From Corynebacterium yudongzhengii (GTDB lineage: Bacteria > Actinomycetota > Actinomycetes > Mycobacteriales > Mycobacteriaceae), in assembly GCF_003065405.1 (NCBI RefSeq), contig NZ_CP026947.1, positions 1,674,001 to 1,738,000 on the forward strand: a DNA stretch of 64,000 bases. The letters are read 5' to 3'. Below, one piece after another: positions 35,724 through 44,673 of this stretch. Made by a program: the position numbers and the translations under genes. A model generated the notes under the pieces. The model saw only the letters and a list, made by a program, of their open reading frames with translations. It had not been told where the DNA came from and did not search any database. The first letter of the stretch is position 1. Every line of letters begins with the position of its first letter.

Positions 35724-37577
35724 CTAGTTGTTGGTGCGCTCTCGCTGCTCTTCGTCTTCGCGGCGGCGGCGCATGATGCTGTCGTGGCGGACCTTCTGAG
35801 CCTCGCGGTAGGTCTTCTCGCGGTGCAGGCGGCGCTCGATGGCCATCTGGCGCTGGAAGCGCTGGCTCTCGCGGTAGTCCTGGTAGATCACATCGTTGGA
35901 GAGATCCTTCACGATGCTGATCATCAGCAAGATGATGATTAACAGGAACGGGGTGGACGCGACGATGGTGACGTTCTGCAGGGCGTTGAGAGCATCGTCA
36001 CCGCCGGCGATGAGCAGGGTCATGCCGACGAGCGCAGCGATGACACCCCAGGTCGCCGAGAGGAACGGGTTGGCATCGGAGCGTCCGCGCTGGGACATCG
36101 AGCCCATGACCGTCGACGCGGAGTCGGCGGAGGTGATGAAGAAGGTACCCAGCAGGATGATCGCAACCACCGCGACGACCTCACCCAGCGGCAGGTTGGC
36201 CAGAAGGTTGAACAGCTGCTCCTCGGTGGTGCCGCCGCCGACGATGGACTGGCCGTCCTGCTCCATCTGGATGGCGGTGCCACCGAAGATGGCGAACCAC
36301 ACGGTGGACAGGCCCGCCGGGACGAGGGTGACGCCCAAGCAGAACTCACGGATGGAGCGGCCGCGGGAGATACGTGCCAGGAACATGCCGACGAACGGCG
36401 ACCAGGAGATCCACCATGCCCAGTAGAAGATGGTCCAGCCGGAGAGGAATTCCTCGGTAAAGCCGGAGGCATCGGCGTCGGCCGTCATGCTGGCCATCTT
36501 GAAGAAGTCCTGGATGTAGGAGCCGACGGCGGTCGGGATGAGGTTGAGCTGGACGATGGTGGGCCCGACGACGAACACGAAGATCGCCAGCAGGGCGGCC
36601 AGGACCATGTTCAGGTTGGACAGGTACTGAATGCCCTTGCCCACGCCCGAGATCGCGGAGAGCACGAACGCCAGGGTGAGGATGGCGACGATGGTGATGA
36701 TGACCGCGTTGCCCGGGTTATCGACGAAGCCGGAGGACTCCAGACCGGAGCGGATCTGCAGGGCGCCGAGGCCCAGCGAGCAGGCGGTACCGAAGATGGT
36801 GGTGAACACCGACAGGATGTCGATGACCTTGCCGACGACGCCATTGGCGTTGCGCTCACCGATCAGCGGGACGAACGCCGAGGAGATGAGCTGGCGGCGA
36901 CCGATACGGAAGGTGGAGTAGGCGATGGCCAAGCCGACGATCGCGTAGATCGCCCACGGGTGCAGCGTCCAGTGGAACATCGCCTGCGCCATGGAGGCGC
37001 CGACGTCCTCGGTACCGGAACCGGGCACGCCGTCGTTGTAGAAGGCCAGCGGCTCGGAGGCACCGTAGAACATCAGGCCGATGCCCATGCCGGCGGCGAA
37101 CATCATGGCGACCCACGAGGCGGTCCGGAACTCCGGTTCCTCGTCGACGGCGCCGAGCTTGATCGTGCCGAAGCGGCTGAACGCGATCACCAAGACGAAG
37201 GCGACGAAGATGGTGCCGAACAGCACGAAGGCCCAGCCGACGTTGCCCAAGACCCAGTTGAAGGCGTCGGTGGCGAAGTTGCCGAAGCTCTCGGCGCCCA
37301 CCAGGCCCCAGAGCACGACGGTCAGGGCCAGGACGGCGGCCGGGACGACAATCTTCCAGTCGATGCTCGCGGTCTTGTCCTCCGACGCGAGAACGACCCT
37401 CTGCTCGCCGGTATCGGCGGCGTCGAGCGCATCGGAATCGTGCAGCATCGCGGCCAGCTGCGAGGTCGCACTCGTCGCGGCGAGCCCTTCCTTGATCGGC
37501 CGATACTCGTCGGTACCGGCCTCGGTGGTATTTGGCCCACCTTTGCCGTAGGTGAGATCTTCCTGAGGCGTCGACAT
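35724..37577 (-). CDS. betP: BCCT family osmoprotectant carrier, BetP-like
   Basis: This 617-residue sodium-coupled carrier for betaine-type compatible solutes has 12 predicted membrane helices. The glycine-rich [17 protein letters not shown] and the aromatic substrate-box segment [20 protein letters not shown] are typical of BetP. The C-terminal tail is highly charged ([20 protein letters not shown]), like the osmosensing domain of C. glutamicum BetP. LcoP or EctP paralogues are the alternatives. It is probably induced and activated by hyperosmotic stress. Confidence 0.87.
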   Translation of the reverse strand: MSTPQEDLTYGKGGPNTTEAGTDEYRPIKEGLAATSATSQLAAMLHDSDALDAADTGEQRVVLASEDKTASIDWKIVVPAAVLALTVVLWGLVGAESFGNFATDAFNWVLGNVGWAFVLFGTIFVAFVLVIAFSRFGTIKLGAVDEEPEFRTASWVAMMFAAGMGIGLMFYGASEPLAFYNDGVPGSGTEDVGASMAQAMFHWTLHPWAIYAIVGLAIAYSTFRIGRRQLISSAFVPLIGERNANGVVGKVIDILSVFTTIFGTACSLGLGALQIRSGLESSGFVDNPGNAVIITIVAILTLAFVLSAISGVGKGIQYLSNLNMVLAALLAIFVFVVGPTIVQLNLIPTAVGSYIQDFFKMASMTADADASGFTEEFLSGWTIFYWAWWISWSPFVGMFLARISRGRSIREFCLGVTLVPAGLSTVWFAIFGGTAIQMEQDGQSIVGGGTTEEQLFNLLANLPLGEVVAVVAIILLGTFFITSADSASTVMGSMSQRGRSDANPFLSATWGVIAALVGMTLLIAGGDDALNALQNVTIVASTPFLLIIILLMISIVKDLSNDVIYQDYRESQRFQRQMAIERRLHREKTYREAQKVRHDSIMRRRREDEEQRERTNN

Positions 37578-37689
37578 GTCAACCTATTGTGGCGGACTCC
37601 CGGGATATATCAAGCTCAGCTTTCGTTTACTCACAGATTCATTGATCGAAAGCGCTGATCAGCGGCGTGACCGCGATAACAACGAGGCA

Positions 37690-37717
37690 ACAAAAGGGCT
37701 GGCTACGCCAGTAACCC
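37690..37717 (-). terminator. rsmI terminator
   Basis: On the minus strand GGGTTACTGGC and GCCAGCCC form a stem around GTA, followed by TTTTGTTG. It lies about 40 bp past the rsmI stop. Confidence 0.7.
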
Positions 37718-37752
37718 GGACTTTATTTATTACAATTCTGTAACGATCTAGT

Positions 37753-38613
37753 TTAGCGCTTGTCATCGCGGGCGTGGATGACGGCGTCATAAAGCTCCCG
37801 CTTCTTCACCCCGGTGCCCGCCGCCGCCTGTTTGCAGGCGTCACGCAGCCGCACTCCCGCGGCGACTTGGGCCTCGACGTTTTCCACCAGATCCGCGATA
37901 TCCAGCGTGGTCTCTTGCTCGCGCGCGCCTTCGATGACGACCGTGATCTCCCCCTTAGCACCCTCGGCCGCCCACTGCGCCAACTCCGCCAGATCGCCGC
38001 GCACGACCTCCTCGAACGTCTTCGTCAGCTCCCGGCACACCGCCGCCCGGCGCGCGCCCAACACCTCGGCGGCGACGGTGAGGGTATCGGCGATCCGGTG
38101 CGGGGATTCGAAGAAGCACACCGCCCGCGGCTGCCCCACCAGCGATTCCAGCCAGCTCCGCTTCGCGCCGGCCTTGCGCGGGGCGAAGCCGTCGAAGATG
38201 AACTGCCCGACGTTCAAGCCTGACAGGGCCAAAGCGGTCGGCACCGCCGAGGGGCCCGGCAGACAGGTGACGGGGATGCCGGCGTCGTGAGCGGCGTCGA
38301 CCAGCGCCAGGCCCGGGTCGGAGACCAGCGGCATGCCGGCGTCGGTGACGATGACGACGGAGCCGGCGCGTGCGTCGTCGAGAAGCTTGGCGACGCGCGC
38401 CTCCTCGTTGTGATCGAAGTTGGACACCACCCGGCCGGTGATCTCGACGCCGAGCGCCGCCGCGAGCGCGCGCGTGCGCCGGGTGTCCTCCGCGGCGATG
38501 ACCTCCGCCTGCGAGAGCGCCTGCTTGAGCCGGGGCGAGGCATCCTCGATGTTGCCTAGGGGCGTGGCGGCGACGATGACGCCGCGCGGCAGGTGCGAAG
38601 AGGCGTGAGTCAT
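37753..38613 (-). CDS. rsmI: 16S rRNA 2'-O-methyltransferase RsmI
   Basis: This 286-residue tetrapyrrole-methylase-fold enzyme modifies C1402 of 16S rRNA. Blocks present are VAATPLGNIEDASPRL, AAEDTRRTRALAA, VTDAGMPLVSDPGLALV and FFESPHRI. ATG 38613 is chosen because it starts directly ahead of the family region. It is divergent from pmt. Confidence 0.93.
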   Translation of the reverse strand: MTHASSHLPRGVIVAATPLGNIEDASPRLKQALSQAEVIAAEDTRRTRALAAALGVEITGRVVSNFDHNEEARVAKLLDDARAGSVVIVTDAGMPLVSDPGLALVDAAHDAGIPVTCLPGPSAVPTALALSGLNVGQFIFDGFAPRKAGAKRSWLESLVGQPRAVCFFESPHRIADTLTVAAEVLGARRAAVCRELTKTFEEVVRGDLAELAQWAAEGAKGEITVVIEGAREQETTLDIADLVENVEAQVAAGVRLRDACKQAAAGTGVKKRELYDAVIHARDDKR

Positions 38614-38653
38614 GTCCCCCAGCATGACACACTTCTGCCCTAGACTCGTCGTG

Positions 38654-40222
38654 GTGAGTACCCGCACGATGGCCACCGCGCGACGTTCGCGCCCGGCCCC
38701 ACCCCCGCCGACGCCGCGTCGTTACGCGTGGGGGCGTGCCGACTATCTCTCCACCGCCCTCATCGCGCTGGCCGCGCTGATCACCCGTTTCGTAGGCCTG
38801 ACGAACCCCGAGGTCAGCGGCACCCCCGTCTTCGACGAGAAGCACTACGCCCCACAGGCCTACGACATGGTGGAAAGCTTCGAGAACCCCTTCCTCGGCG
38901 GCATCGAATCGAACCCCGGCTACGGACTCGTGGTGCATCCCCCGCTGGGTAAGCAACTCATCGCGCTCGGCGAGGCGCTGTTCGGATATACGCCGCTGGG
39001 CTGGCGCTTTATAGTCGCGCTCGCCGGGGTGGCCACGGTCGTTCTCATCATGGAGCTGACGCGCCGGCTCTCACACTCCTGGCAGGTCGCGGCGTTCGCC
39101 GGCATCATCGCCGTCTGCGACGGGGTGCTGTTGGTCTCCGCGAAGTTCGGCATGCTCGACGCCTTCCAGGTGATGCTGGTGGTCGCCGCGGCGGTGTGCC
39201 TCGCGCGGGACCACGAGCAGATGCGCCACCGGCTTCACGACGCCTACCTCGCCCGCCTCATCCACACCAGCGACTTCGGGCCCCGGCTGGGGTTTCGATG
39301 GTGGCGCTTCGGCGCGGGCGTGCTGCTGGGCCTGGCGCTGGCGGTGAAGTGGTCCGGGCTGTATTACATCGCGTTCTTCGGGTTGATGAGCGTGCTGCAG
39401 GATCTGTATCTCCGCCGCCGCTACGGGGTGCGCCGCTATGTCGTGGGCACCCTCGTGCGCGATACGCTGCCGGCGCTGGCATCGCTGGTGCTCGTCCCCG
39501 CGCTGCTCTACATCTTTTCCTACCGCGCGTGGTTCGCCTCCGAGACCTCCGTCTACCGGCACGCAGCCACCGATGGCACCATCGCCTCCGATTCTGTGCT
39601 GCAGCTTTTTCCGGATGCCGTGGCCGGCTGGCTGTATTACCACCTCTCGGTGCTGGAGTTTCATAGCGAGCTCACCAGCTCCGGCGGGCACTCCCACCCC
39701 TGGGATTCGAAGCCGTGGTCCTGGCTGGCGGCCACGCGCCCGGTCCTCTACTACTCCTCGACCGGCATCGACTGCGCGGCCGGCAGCTGCCGGTCGATGA
39801 TCTATCTCTTCGGGACCCCGATCATCTGGTGGCTCACCGTCCCGGTGCTGCTCTGGGGACTGTGGCGAGTCACCATCGGCCGCGACCGGCGCTTCGTGAT
39901 CCCGCTCGTGGCCTTCGGCGCCGGGTTCATCCCCTGGCTGATCAACTTCGACCGCCAGATGTATTTCTTCTACGCCACCGCGCTCGTGCCGTTTACGATC
40001 GTCCTACTCGCCCTCGCTTTAGGGCACATGGTCGGCGGCGGACGTAGGCTGCGCTTCCTGCACTGGATCTCGCTGACACCGATCACCTCGGGCACGTTCG
40101 TGGTGATCATCTACCTCTCGGCGGTCGTGGCGATGTTCGCCTACTTCTCCCCGATCCTTTACGGAGTAATCATCCCGGACTGGTACTTCCAGCAGATCAT
40201 GTGGCTGCCGAGCTGGTTGTAG
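38654..40222 (+). CDS. pmt: Protein O-mannosyltransferase Pmt
   Basis: This 522-residue polytopic GT39 enzyme transfers mannose from polyprenyl-phosphate-mannose to secreted proteins. The acidic pair needed by the family is in the first extracytoplasmic loop (VFDEKHYAPQAYDM). HPPLGKQLIALGEALFG and the multiple helices fit PMT. The start is one of two adjacent GTGs (38651, 38654) just past a TAGACT box, suggesting a leaderless transcript. It is divergent from rsmI, as in other corynebacteria. Confidence 0.92.
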   Translation: MSTRTMATARRSRPAPPPPTPRRYAWGRADYLSTALIALAALITRFVGLTNPEVSGTPVFDEKHYAPQAYDMVESFENPFLGGIESNPGYGLVVHPPLGKQLIALGEALFGYTPLGWRFIVALAGVATVVLIMELTRRLSHSWQVAAFAGIIAVCDGVLLVSAKFGMLDAFQVMLVVAAAVCLARDHEQMRHRLHDAYLARLIHTSDFGPRLGFRWWRFGAGVLLGLALAVKWSGLYYIAFFGLMSVLQDLYLRRRYGVRRYVVGTLVRDTLPALASLVLVPALLYIFSYRAWFASETSVYRHAATDGTIASDSVLQLFPDAVAGWLYYHLSVLEFHSELTSSGGHSHPWDSKPWSWLAATRPVLYYSSTGIDCAAGSCRSMIYLFGTPIIWWLTVPVLLWGLWRVTIGRDRRFVIPLVAFGAGFIPWLINFDRQMYFFYATALVPFTIVLLALALGHMVGGGRRLRFLHWISLTPITSGTFVVIIYLSAVVAMFAYFSPILYGVIIPDWYFQQIMWLPSWL

Positions 40223-40237
40223 ACGCACAGCGAGCAC

Positions 40238-40939
40238 TTAGCGCGGGTCGGCGCCGAGGGTGCGCCACGCGCGCTTTAAAGCCACCCCGCGATCGGCCAG
40301 CCAGGTCCCCGCCAGAGCCAGGACAGTGACGACCAGCAGCGCCAGCAACGCCAACTGTGGGGTGCCGACGGTGCCCAGCACCAGATCGCGCGCCGTAAAA
40401 CCGATGAGGAAGGCCGTTAGTGTCGCGGGGATGATCGCGATGCCGGCGATCAGCCCGGGTTTCCAAGCGCCGAAGGCCAGCGCCACGGCCAGGGCGAAGC
40501 GCAGCCCGGCGGATTCGACGAGGAGGCGCATCAGCTCCGGCTCTGCCGCGGGGGCGAGGACGGTGCCGTCGCTACTCACCGGGGCCAGGCCGCCGGTAGA
40601 GATCAGCGCCCCGACCGCCCACAACCCGTGCAGCAGCGCCAGCACGGTGAGCACCACCCGGCCGATAGCGAGGCCCGCCCGGCGGTTCGAGTCGCGCCGG
40701 CGCCACTCCGGCTCCACCTGGGCGAGGATCGTTTCGGAGAGGTCGTGGGGTGGAGACATGCCGTCGTCACGCGGTTCGACATAGCGCAGCGAACCGGACA
40801 TGCGGGCAGCCTGCTCGGCGAAGCGGCGGCATTCGGCGCAGCCCGCGAGGTGGGCGTCGATGACGTCGTCGTCGAGGCCGGTGGGCTCGCCGTCGAGACG
40901 CGCCGAGACCGCGGCCTGGACCTGCTCGTGATCGACCAT
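40238..40939 (-). CDS. Zinc-finger anti-sigma-like membrane protein
   Basis: This 233-residue protein has an N-terminal zf-HC2 pattern, HLAGCAECRRF (HxxxCxxC) at about residue 30, and then at least four membrane helices. The layout resembles membrane anti-sigma factors, in which the zinc domain binds a sigma factor. No sigma-factor gene is adjacent, so the partner is unknown. It follows doxX with adjoining ends (2 bp between stop and start), so they are one operon. Confidence 0.75.
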   Translation of the reverse strand: MVDHEQVQAAVSARLDGEPTGLDDDVIDAHLAGCAECRRFAEQAARMSGSLRYVEPRDDGMSPPHDLSETILAQVEPEWRRRDSNRRAGLAIGRVVLTVLALLHGLWAVGALISTGGLAPVSSDGTVLAPAAEPELMRLLVESAGLRFALAVALAFGAWKPGLIAGIAIIPATLTAFLIGFTARDLVLGTVGTPQLALLALLVVTVLALAGTWLADRGVALKRAWRTLGADPR

Positions 40940-41341
40940 CTACTCCAGCGCTCCGTCCACGCTCGCCCGCCCAGGGCCGAACACGACGATGGCCAGCAGC
41001 GCCGCGGCGAGCACAGCGACGAACTCGATACCGTTATCCGCCACGAATAACCCGTTGGGCAGGTGCACGAAATACCCTGCGGCCGCCACCACGAGCAGGA
41101 GAATCCCAGCGACGAACGTGGTCAGAAGCCCGAGCACCATGAGCGCGCCGCCGATGAGTTCGACGCCGGCGACGAGGTAGGCCGACAGCTGCGGCTGCGG
41201 GACCCCCCACGCGGAGAACTGGCCGGTGGTCTCGACTAATCCGGTCAGAAAGATTTTGTCGTAGCCGTGCGCGACAAAGATGATCCCGAGGACAAGGCGC
41301 AGAATCAGCAGGCTCGCATCCCTCACCACCGGTTTGTCCAT
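40940..41341 (-). CDS. DoxX family membrane protein
   Basis: This 133-residue protein has four membrane helices. LLILRLVLGIIFVAHGYDKI and GGALMVLGLLTTFVAGILLL are the two DoxX signature stretches. DoxX proteins are linked to redox balance at the membrane; the specific role is not known. The ATG at 41341 gives the standard length. Confidence 0.88.
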   Translation of the reverse strand: MDKPVVRDASLLILRLVLGIIFVAHGYDKIFLTGLVETTGQFSAWGVPQPQLSAYLVAGVELIGGALMVLGLLTTFVAGILLLVVAAAGYFVHLPNGLFVADNGIEFVAVLAAALLAIVVFGPGRASVDGALE

Positions 41342-41407
41342 GTCGCAAGGGTACAACATCGCTGGGCATGCTTTCGGCACGCCGGCCCGCAGGTAGCGTG
41401 GAATCCT

Positions 41408-41917
41408 ATGAGCAGCTTGGCGAAGCGCATCATCGACACCCCGATCGGCGTGCTCACCCTTTATGCCTCGCCCCTCGGGGTGCGCTTTGTATTGCTTGCC
41501 GACGACCCCACGCCCCACGGGCTCACCGCAGCCGGGGCTGGTGCGGCCGCTGGTGGCTACGCGCAGCAGGCGGCCACAGAGCTCGCCGACTACTTCGCCG
41601 GCCGCTTGAGGCGTTTCCGCACGCCGGTGGATATCCCGGGCGAAGGTTTCATGTCCCGGGCCCAGCAGGCGCTGGCGGAGATTCCTTATGGGGACACGCT
41701 CAGCTACTTTGAACTGGCGCAGGCCGCCGGTGCGCCGCGGGCGGTGCGCGCCGCCGGAACCGCGTGTGCCAGAAACCCGGTGCCGATTATCCTGCCGTGT
41801 CACCGGGTTGTGCGCTCGGATGGCAGCCTCGGTAACTACCGCGGCGGTATCGCTAAGAAGCGGTGGTTGCTCGACTTCGAGGCCGGGAACCGCAGGGAGG
41901 AAGGAGCAGTCGGATAA
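41408..41917 (+). CDS. ogt: Methylated-DNA-protein-cysteine methyltransferase
   Basis: This 169-residue suicide protein removes alkyl groups from O6-methylguanine. The acceptor motif PCHRVV lies in VPIILPCHRVVRSDGSLGNY, followed by GGIAKKRWLL. The gene is followed 3 bp later by tag, so the two alkylation-repair genes form one operon. Confidence 0.93.
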   Translation: MSSLAKRIIDTPIGVLTLYASPLGVRFVLLADDPTPHGLTAAGAGAAAGGYAQQAATELADYFAGRLRRFRTPVDIPGEGFMSRAQQALAEIPYGDTLSYFELAQAAGAPRAVRAAGTACARNPVPIILPCHRVVRSDGSLGNYRGGIAKKRWLLDFEAGNRREEGAVG

Positions 41918-41920
41918 GGC

Positions 41921-42571
41921 ATGGGAGAAAACACCACAGAGAGCACAGAGTCCACGACCGCCACCGGGGTCATCATCGGCGAGGACGGCTTGGCCCGCCC
42001 GCCGTGGGCCGCGCGTGATGAGCTCCTGCGCTACTACTACGACACCGAGTGGGGCATGCCTGTTTATGATGATCAGTCCGTTTTCGAGCGGCTGTGCCTG
42101 GAGGGCTTCCAGGCCGGGCTGTCCTGGCGCACGATTTTGGCCAAGCGGGAGGCGTTCCGGGAAGCCTTCGCCCACTTCGATATCGACACAGTGGCAAGAT
42201 TCGGCGAGGATGACGTCGCCCGGTTGCTGGATAATCCGGAGATCATCCGCAACGAAAAGAAGATCCGCGCCGCGATCACCAACGCCCGGGCCACGCTTCA
42301 GCTGCAAAAGGAGGGCACGAGCCTCGCCGACATCGTCTGGTCCTACCAGCCGGAGGAGAACTACTACCCCACCACTGTCGACGAGATCCCCTCGAGCTCC
42401 GAGGAATCGAAGGCGCTGGCCAAAGAGCTAAAGTCGTATGGTTTCACCTTCGTCGGCCCGACGATCATGTTCGCGCTCATGGAGGCGATCGGGGTGATCG
42501 ATACGCATCTGATGGACTCGCACCGGCGCGGCAGCTCCGGAGTGTGGGATGATGCGGAGGCCGCAGGCTAG
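41921..42571 (+). CDS. tag: DNA-3-methyladenine glycosylase I
   Basis: This 216-residue helix-hairpin-helix glycosylase removes 3-methyladenine. The family block YYDTEWGMPVYDDQSVFERL and FQAGLSWRTILAKREAF follow each other, with FTFVGPTIMFALMEAIGV near the C-terminus. An N-terminal Thr/Glu-rich extension of about 20 residues precedes the fold. It is co-transcribed with ogt, and the gene-poor island begins just downstream. Confidence 0.94.
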   Translation: MGENTTESTESTTATGVIIGEDGLARPPWAARDELLRYYYDTEWGMPVYDDQSVFERLCLEGFQAGLSWRTILAKREAFREAFAHFDIDTVARFGEDDVARLLDNPEIIRNEKKIRAAITNARATLQLQKEGTSLADIVWSYQPEENYYPTTVDEIPSSSEESKALAKELKSYGFTFVGPTIMFALMEAIGVIDTHLMDSHRRGSSGVWDDAEAAG

Positions 42572-42614
42572 CTCAGTGGGGGTCCTCGGGGACGTCGATG
42601 ATTTTGGTTTCCCC

Positions 42615-42644
42615 CTGACAAGCAGTGCGATATCGCGCTATACT
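42615..42644 (+). promoter_or_regulatory. Promoter with palindromic operator
   Basis: CTGACA (42615-42620) and TATACT (42639-42644) are spaced 18 bp. The perfect palindrome GCGATATCGC (42627-42636) lies between them. A strong RBS (AAAAGGA) and ATG at 42678 follow. It resembles the self-controlled promoter of a mobile-element regulator. Confidence 0.6.
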
Positions 42645-42677
42645 CTACTTTAAACTTCAACAGAAAAGGACGCCCCC

Positions 42678-42946
42678 ATGACCATCACCCCCGTCATCCA
42701 TGACAAAACACCGGAAACGAGCTCTGGCGCGTGGTCGACTGCGCCGCGTACCTCGACGTGAGCGCTTCTGCCTGGCGTAATTACAACTCTCAGGGCCGCA
42801 CCCCGAAGCCTGTAACTAATCTCGGTGCCCGGATGCCACTGTGGGATGCGAACGAGGTGAAGGAGTGGCACGCCAACCGGCCCGGATCGCCCGTCCCCAA
42901 CAACCCGGGCCAGAGGAAGAAGGAGGCGAAGGATAAGGAGGATTAA
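42678..42946 (+). pseudogene. Excisionase-like helix-turn-helix protein, frameshifted
   Basis: From the ATG at 42678, with a good RBS, the frame reads MTITPVIHDKTPET and ends at a stop after about 26 codons. A shift of one base near 42700 joins it to NTGNELWRVVDCAAYLDVSA, which runs to 42946. The joined protein has a winged-HTH (AYLDVSASAWRNYNSQGRTP) and PLWDANEVKEWHANRPG, as in excisionase/MerR-like regulators of phages and integrative elements. An internal GTG at 42731 could give a 71-residue product, but it has no clear RBS. Confidence 0.6.
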
Positions 42947-42968
42947 GCGCTTCTACGCGGCTATCACG

Positions 42969-43430
42969 TCACGGCCGCTCTGCTTCCTCGGAGTCCTCGA
43001 GCCACTCGGGCTCCGCACTACCCAAGCCTGCGGCGAGTGCCACGGCTGTTTCCCTCCAGGAATTCAATTCCGCCAACACTAAGTGCGCCTTCCCAGTCGA
43101 AAACGATGCTCGCGCAGTGTCAAAAAGCTCGTACGCTGCATGCTTCACGGTCTACCGGCGATAATGCGGGCATCCAGGAGAATGCCTCGATCATGCGCTC
43201 AACGAGCGTTCCGTGCTTCGTGGTGGCGACAGTGATCCGCTGTGTTGCGAGTTCTCGAGGCTGCGTACCGGCGCTTCCCCATCACCGCGGGTTGCCATTA
43301 CCGGGTGGTCTTCGGCCTTAGCAAAGACTTCGGCCGGGTAATTACTCAAATCCGAAGAACGTCGTATCCGGTCAGGTCGGTCAGTACCTATGGCTATAAC
43401 CTCACGGTATTCCGAATACGTACGAAAAAT
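42969..43430 (-). pseudogene. Decayed Phd/YefM-type antitoxin gene
   Basis: Three frames on the minus strand together give one antitoxin-like protein. The first (from about 43430) reads RTYSEYREVIAIGTDRPD, then NYPAEVFAKAEDHPVMATRG. The second reads ELATQRITVATTKHGTLVER and FSWMPALSPVDREAC. The third, from about 43148, reads VKHAAYELFDTARASFSTGK, ELNSWRETAVALAAGL and ends EEAERP at 42971. The VFAKAEDHPVxxTRxDGE pattern is that of Phd-type antitoxins. At least two frameshifts and no standard start mean it is dead. No toxin gene is seen next to it. Confidence 0.6.
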
Positions 43431-43490
43431 CTAGGGACAGTGCCGCATGGTGAATACACCAGTCAGTGCCCAGCGCCCTTTGCGGAAAAC

Positions 43491-44259
43491 TATGCCATGG
43501 CATAATTCGGCCGCTCGGCCTGGCGGCATCCCATACTTCCTTCGCCGCGGTGATTTAAGAAGGTAGCGGCGGTTTCCGAGGAGTTGGTAGCAACCGTCCG
43601 ACGCTCGGCTGCCACTGCCCAGGCCCCGGCAGTTCTCCCAGGATCCCCTCCGCAGACCCCGAGCGCGACGGCACTAGTGCTCGCCGCACGGCATCCTCGG
43701 TTACGGGGACCTAAGGCGGCAATGTGTCTCGTGCACCTATGAATTCCCCGGGATTCATCAATTCCCGATTACGCACGTGCGTTAAAAACTAGAGACCACC
43801 CTATGCCACGGCATAGGAATTCTGAGGCTGCCGTGGTTAAGAGGTCGTTGCGGCCGTCCTACCCGGGCGAAGGACGAGCGACTCCGACAGCCGGCGCCCG
43901 TTTTACGCACGTCGTAAAAACCAGAGGCCGCAGGCGGCGATGTGACTCGTGTTCCTATGAGTTTCCAGCGATCCATTGATTCCCGATTACGCACGTGCGT
44001 AAAAACCAGAGACCACCCTATGCCACGGCATAGGAATTCTGGAGGAATTCTGGAGCTGCCGTGGTTACGGGGTCGTTACGACAGTCCTGCCCGGGCGAAG
44101 GACGAGCGGTGCCGACAGCCAGCGCCTGTTTTACGACCGTGCGTAAAACCAAAAGCCTCAGGCGGCAATGTGTCTCGTGCACCTATGAATTCCCCGGGAT
44201 TCATCAATTCCCGATTACGCACGTGCGTAAAACCCGCTCCGCACTATGCCGCGGCATAG
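43491..44259. repeat. Modular array of long palindromes, about 220-bp period
   Basis: The ACGCACGTGCGT palindrome recurs at 43771, 43989 and 44217 (TTACGCACGTGCGTAA in full in copies 2 and 3). Each is followed by a CTATGCC(A/G)CGGCATAG palindrome (43801-43816, 44018-44033, 44244-44259). Between modules lies TTTTACG-N5/6-CGTAAAA (43901-43919, 44129-44148). A related palindrome, TATGCCATGGCATA, is at 43491-43504. Segment GAATTCCCCGGGATTC also recurs. No coding frame is convincing across this stretch or in 44260-44673. Confidence 0.85.
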
Positions 44260-44673
44260 TCGTAGGTGTGTTTCGTTTTCTTCACCTCCGCCAGTAAGCC
44301 AAGGCGGCGGTCCCGCAATTCTTTTCAGACTCCGATCACCAAGATGCAAGGAACACTGCGGTAAGTACACTCCGACATGAGATATTTCGGGGTGCGATTA
44401 CAGCGTGGAATCAAGTGTATCGCCGCAATCTCTGTACGCCCAAAAAGGAGAAGAATCCCCTTCACTAATCACACAGAAAACACCGAACTACAGGGCCACG
44501 CACCAGAGATGCGCCGGAACTAAGGGGCGACCACGTAGCCGGAAACCTGCTACCACCTACCCCGAATCTGTCGCCGCCTCTTCTGCAGCGACCAGGCCAC
44601 CGCACAGAAGACGAAGCCGCCCTTGAAGAAGTCCTCGAAGAAGTAGAAGAGGTTCAGCCGCTGAGGCGCTCAC

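Noticed and set aside
42559..42600. tRNA-like sequence (GGCTAGCTCAGTGGG)
   Set aside because: It resembles a D-arm, but no anticodon arm, T-arm or CCA-like acceptor pairing follows. It also overlaps the end of tag.
43491..44259. CRISPR array
   Set aside because: The repeats are palindromes in a 220-bp module. There is no regular series of 24-40 bp direct repeats with unique spacers, and no cas genes lie nearby.
44405..44660. Small frames between the palindrome array and glpR
   Set aside because: Several frames of 60-75 codons exist on both strands, one with a Glu-rich end. None has an RBS, a recognisable domain or consistent codon use.
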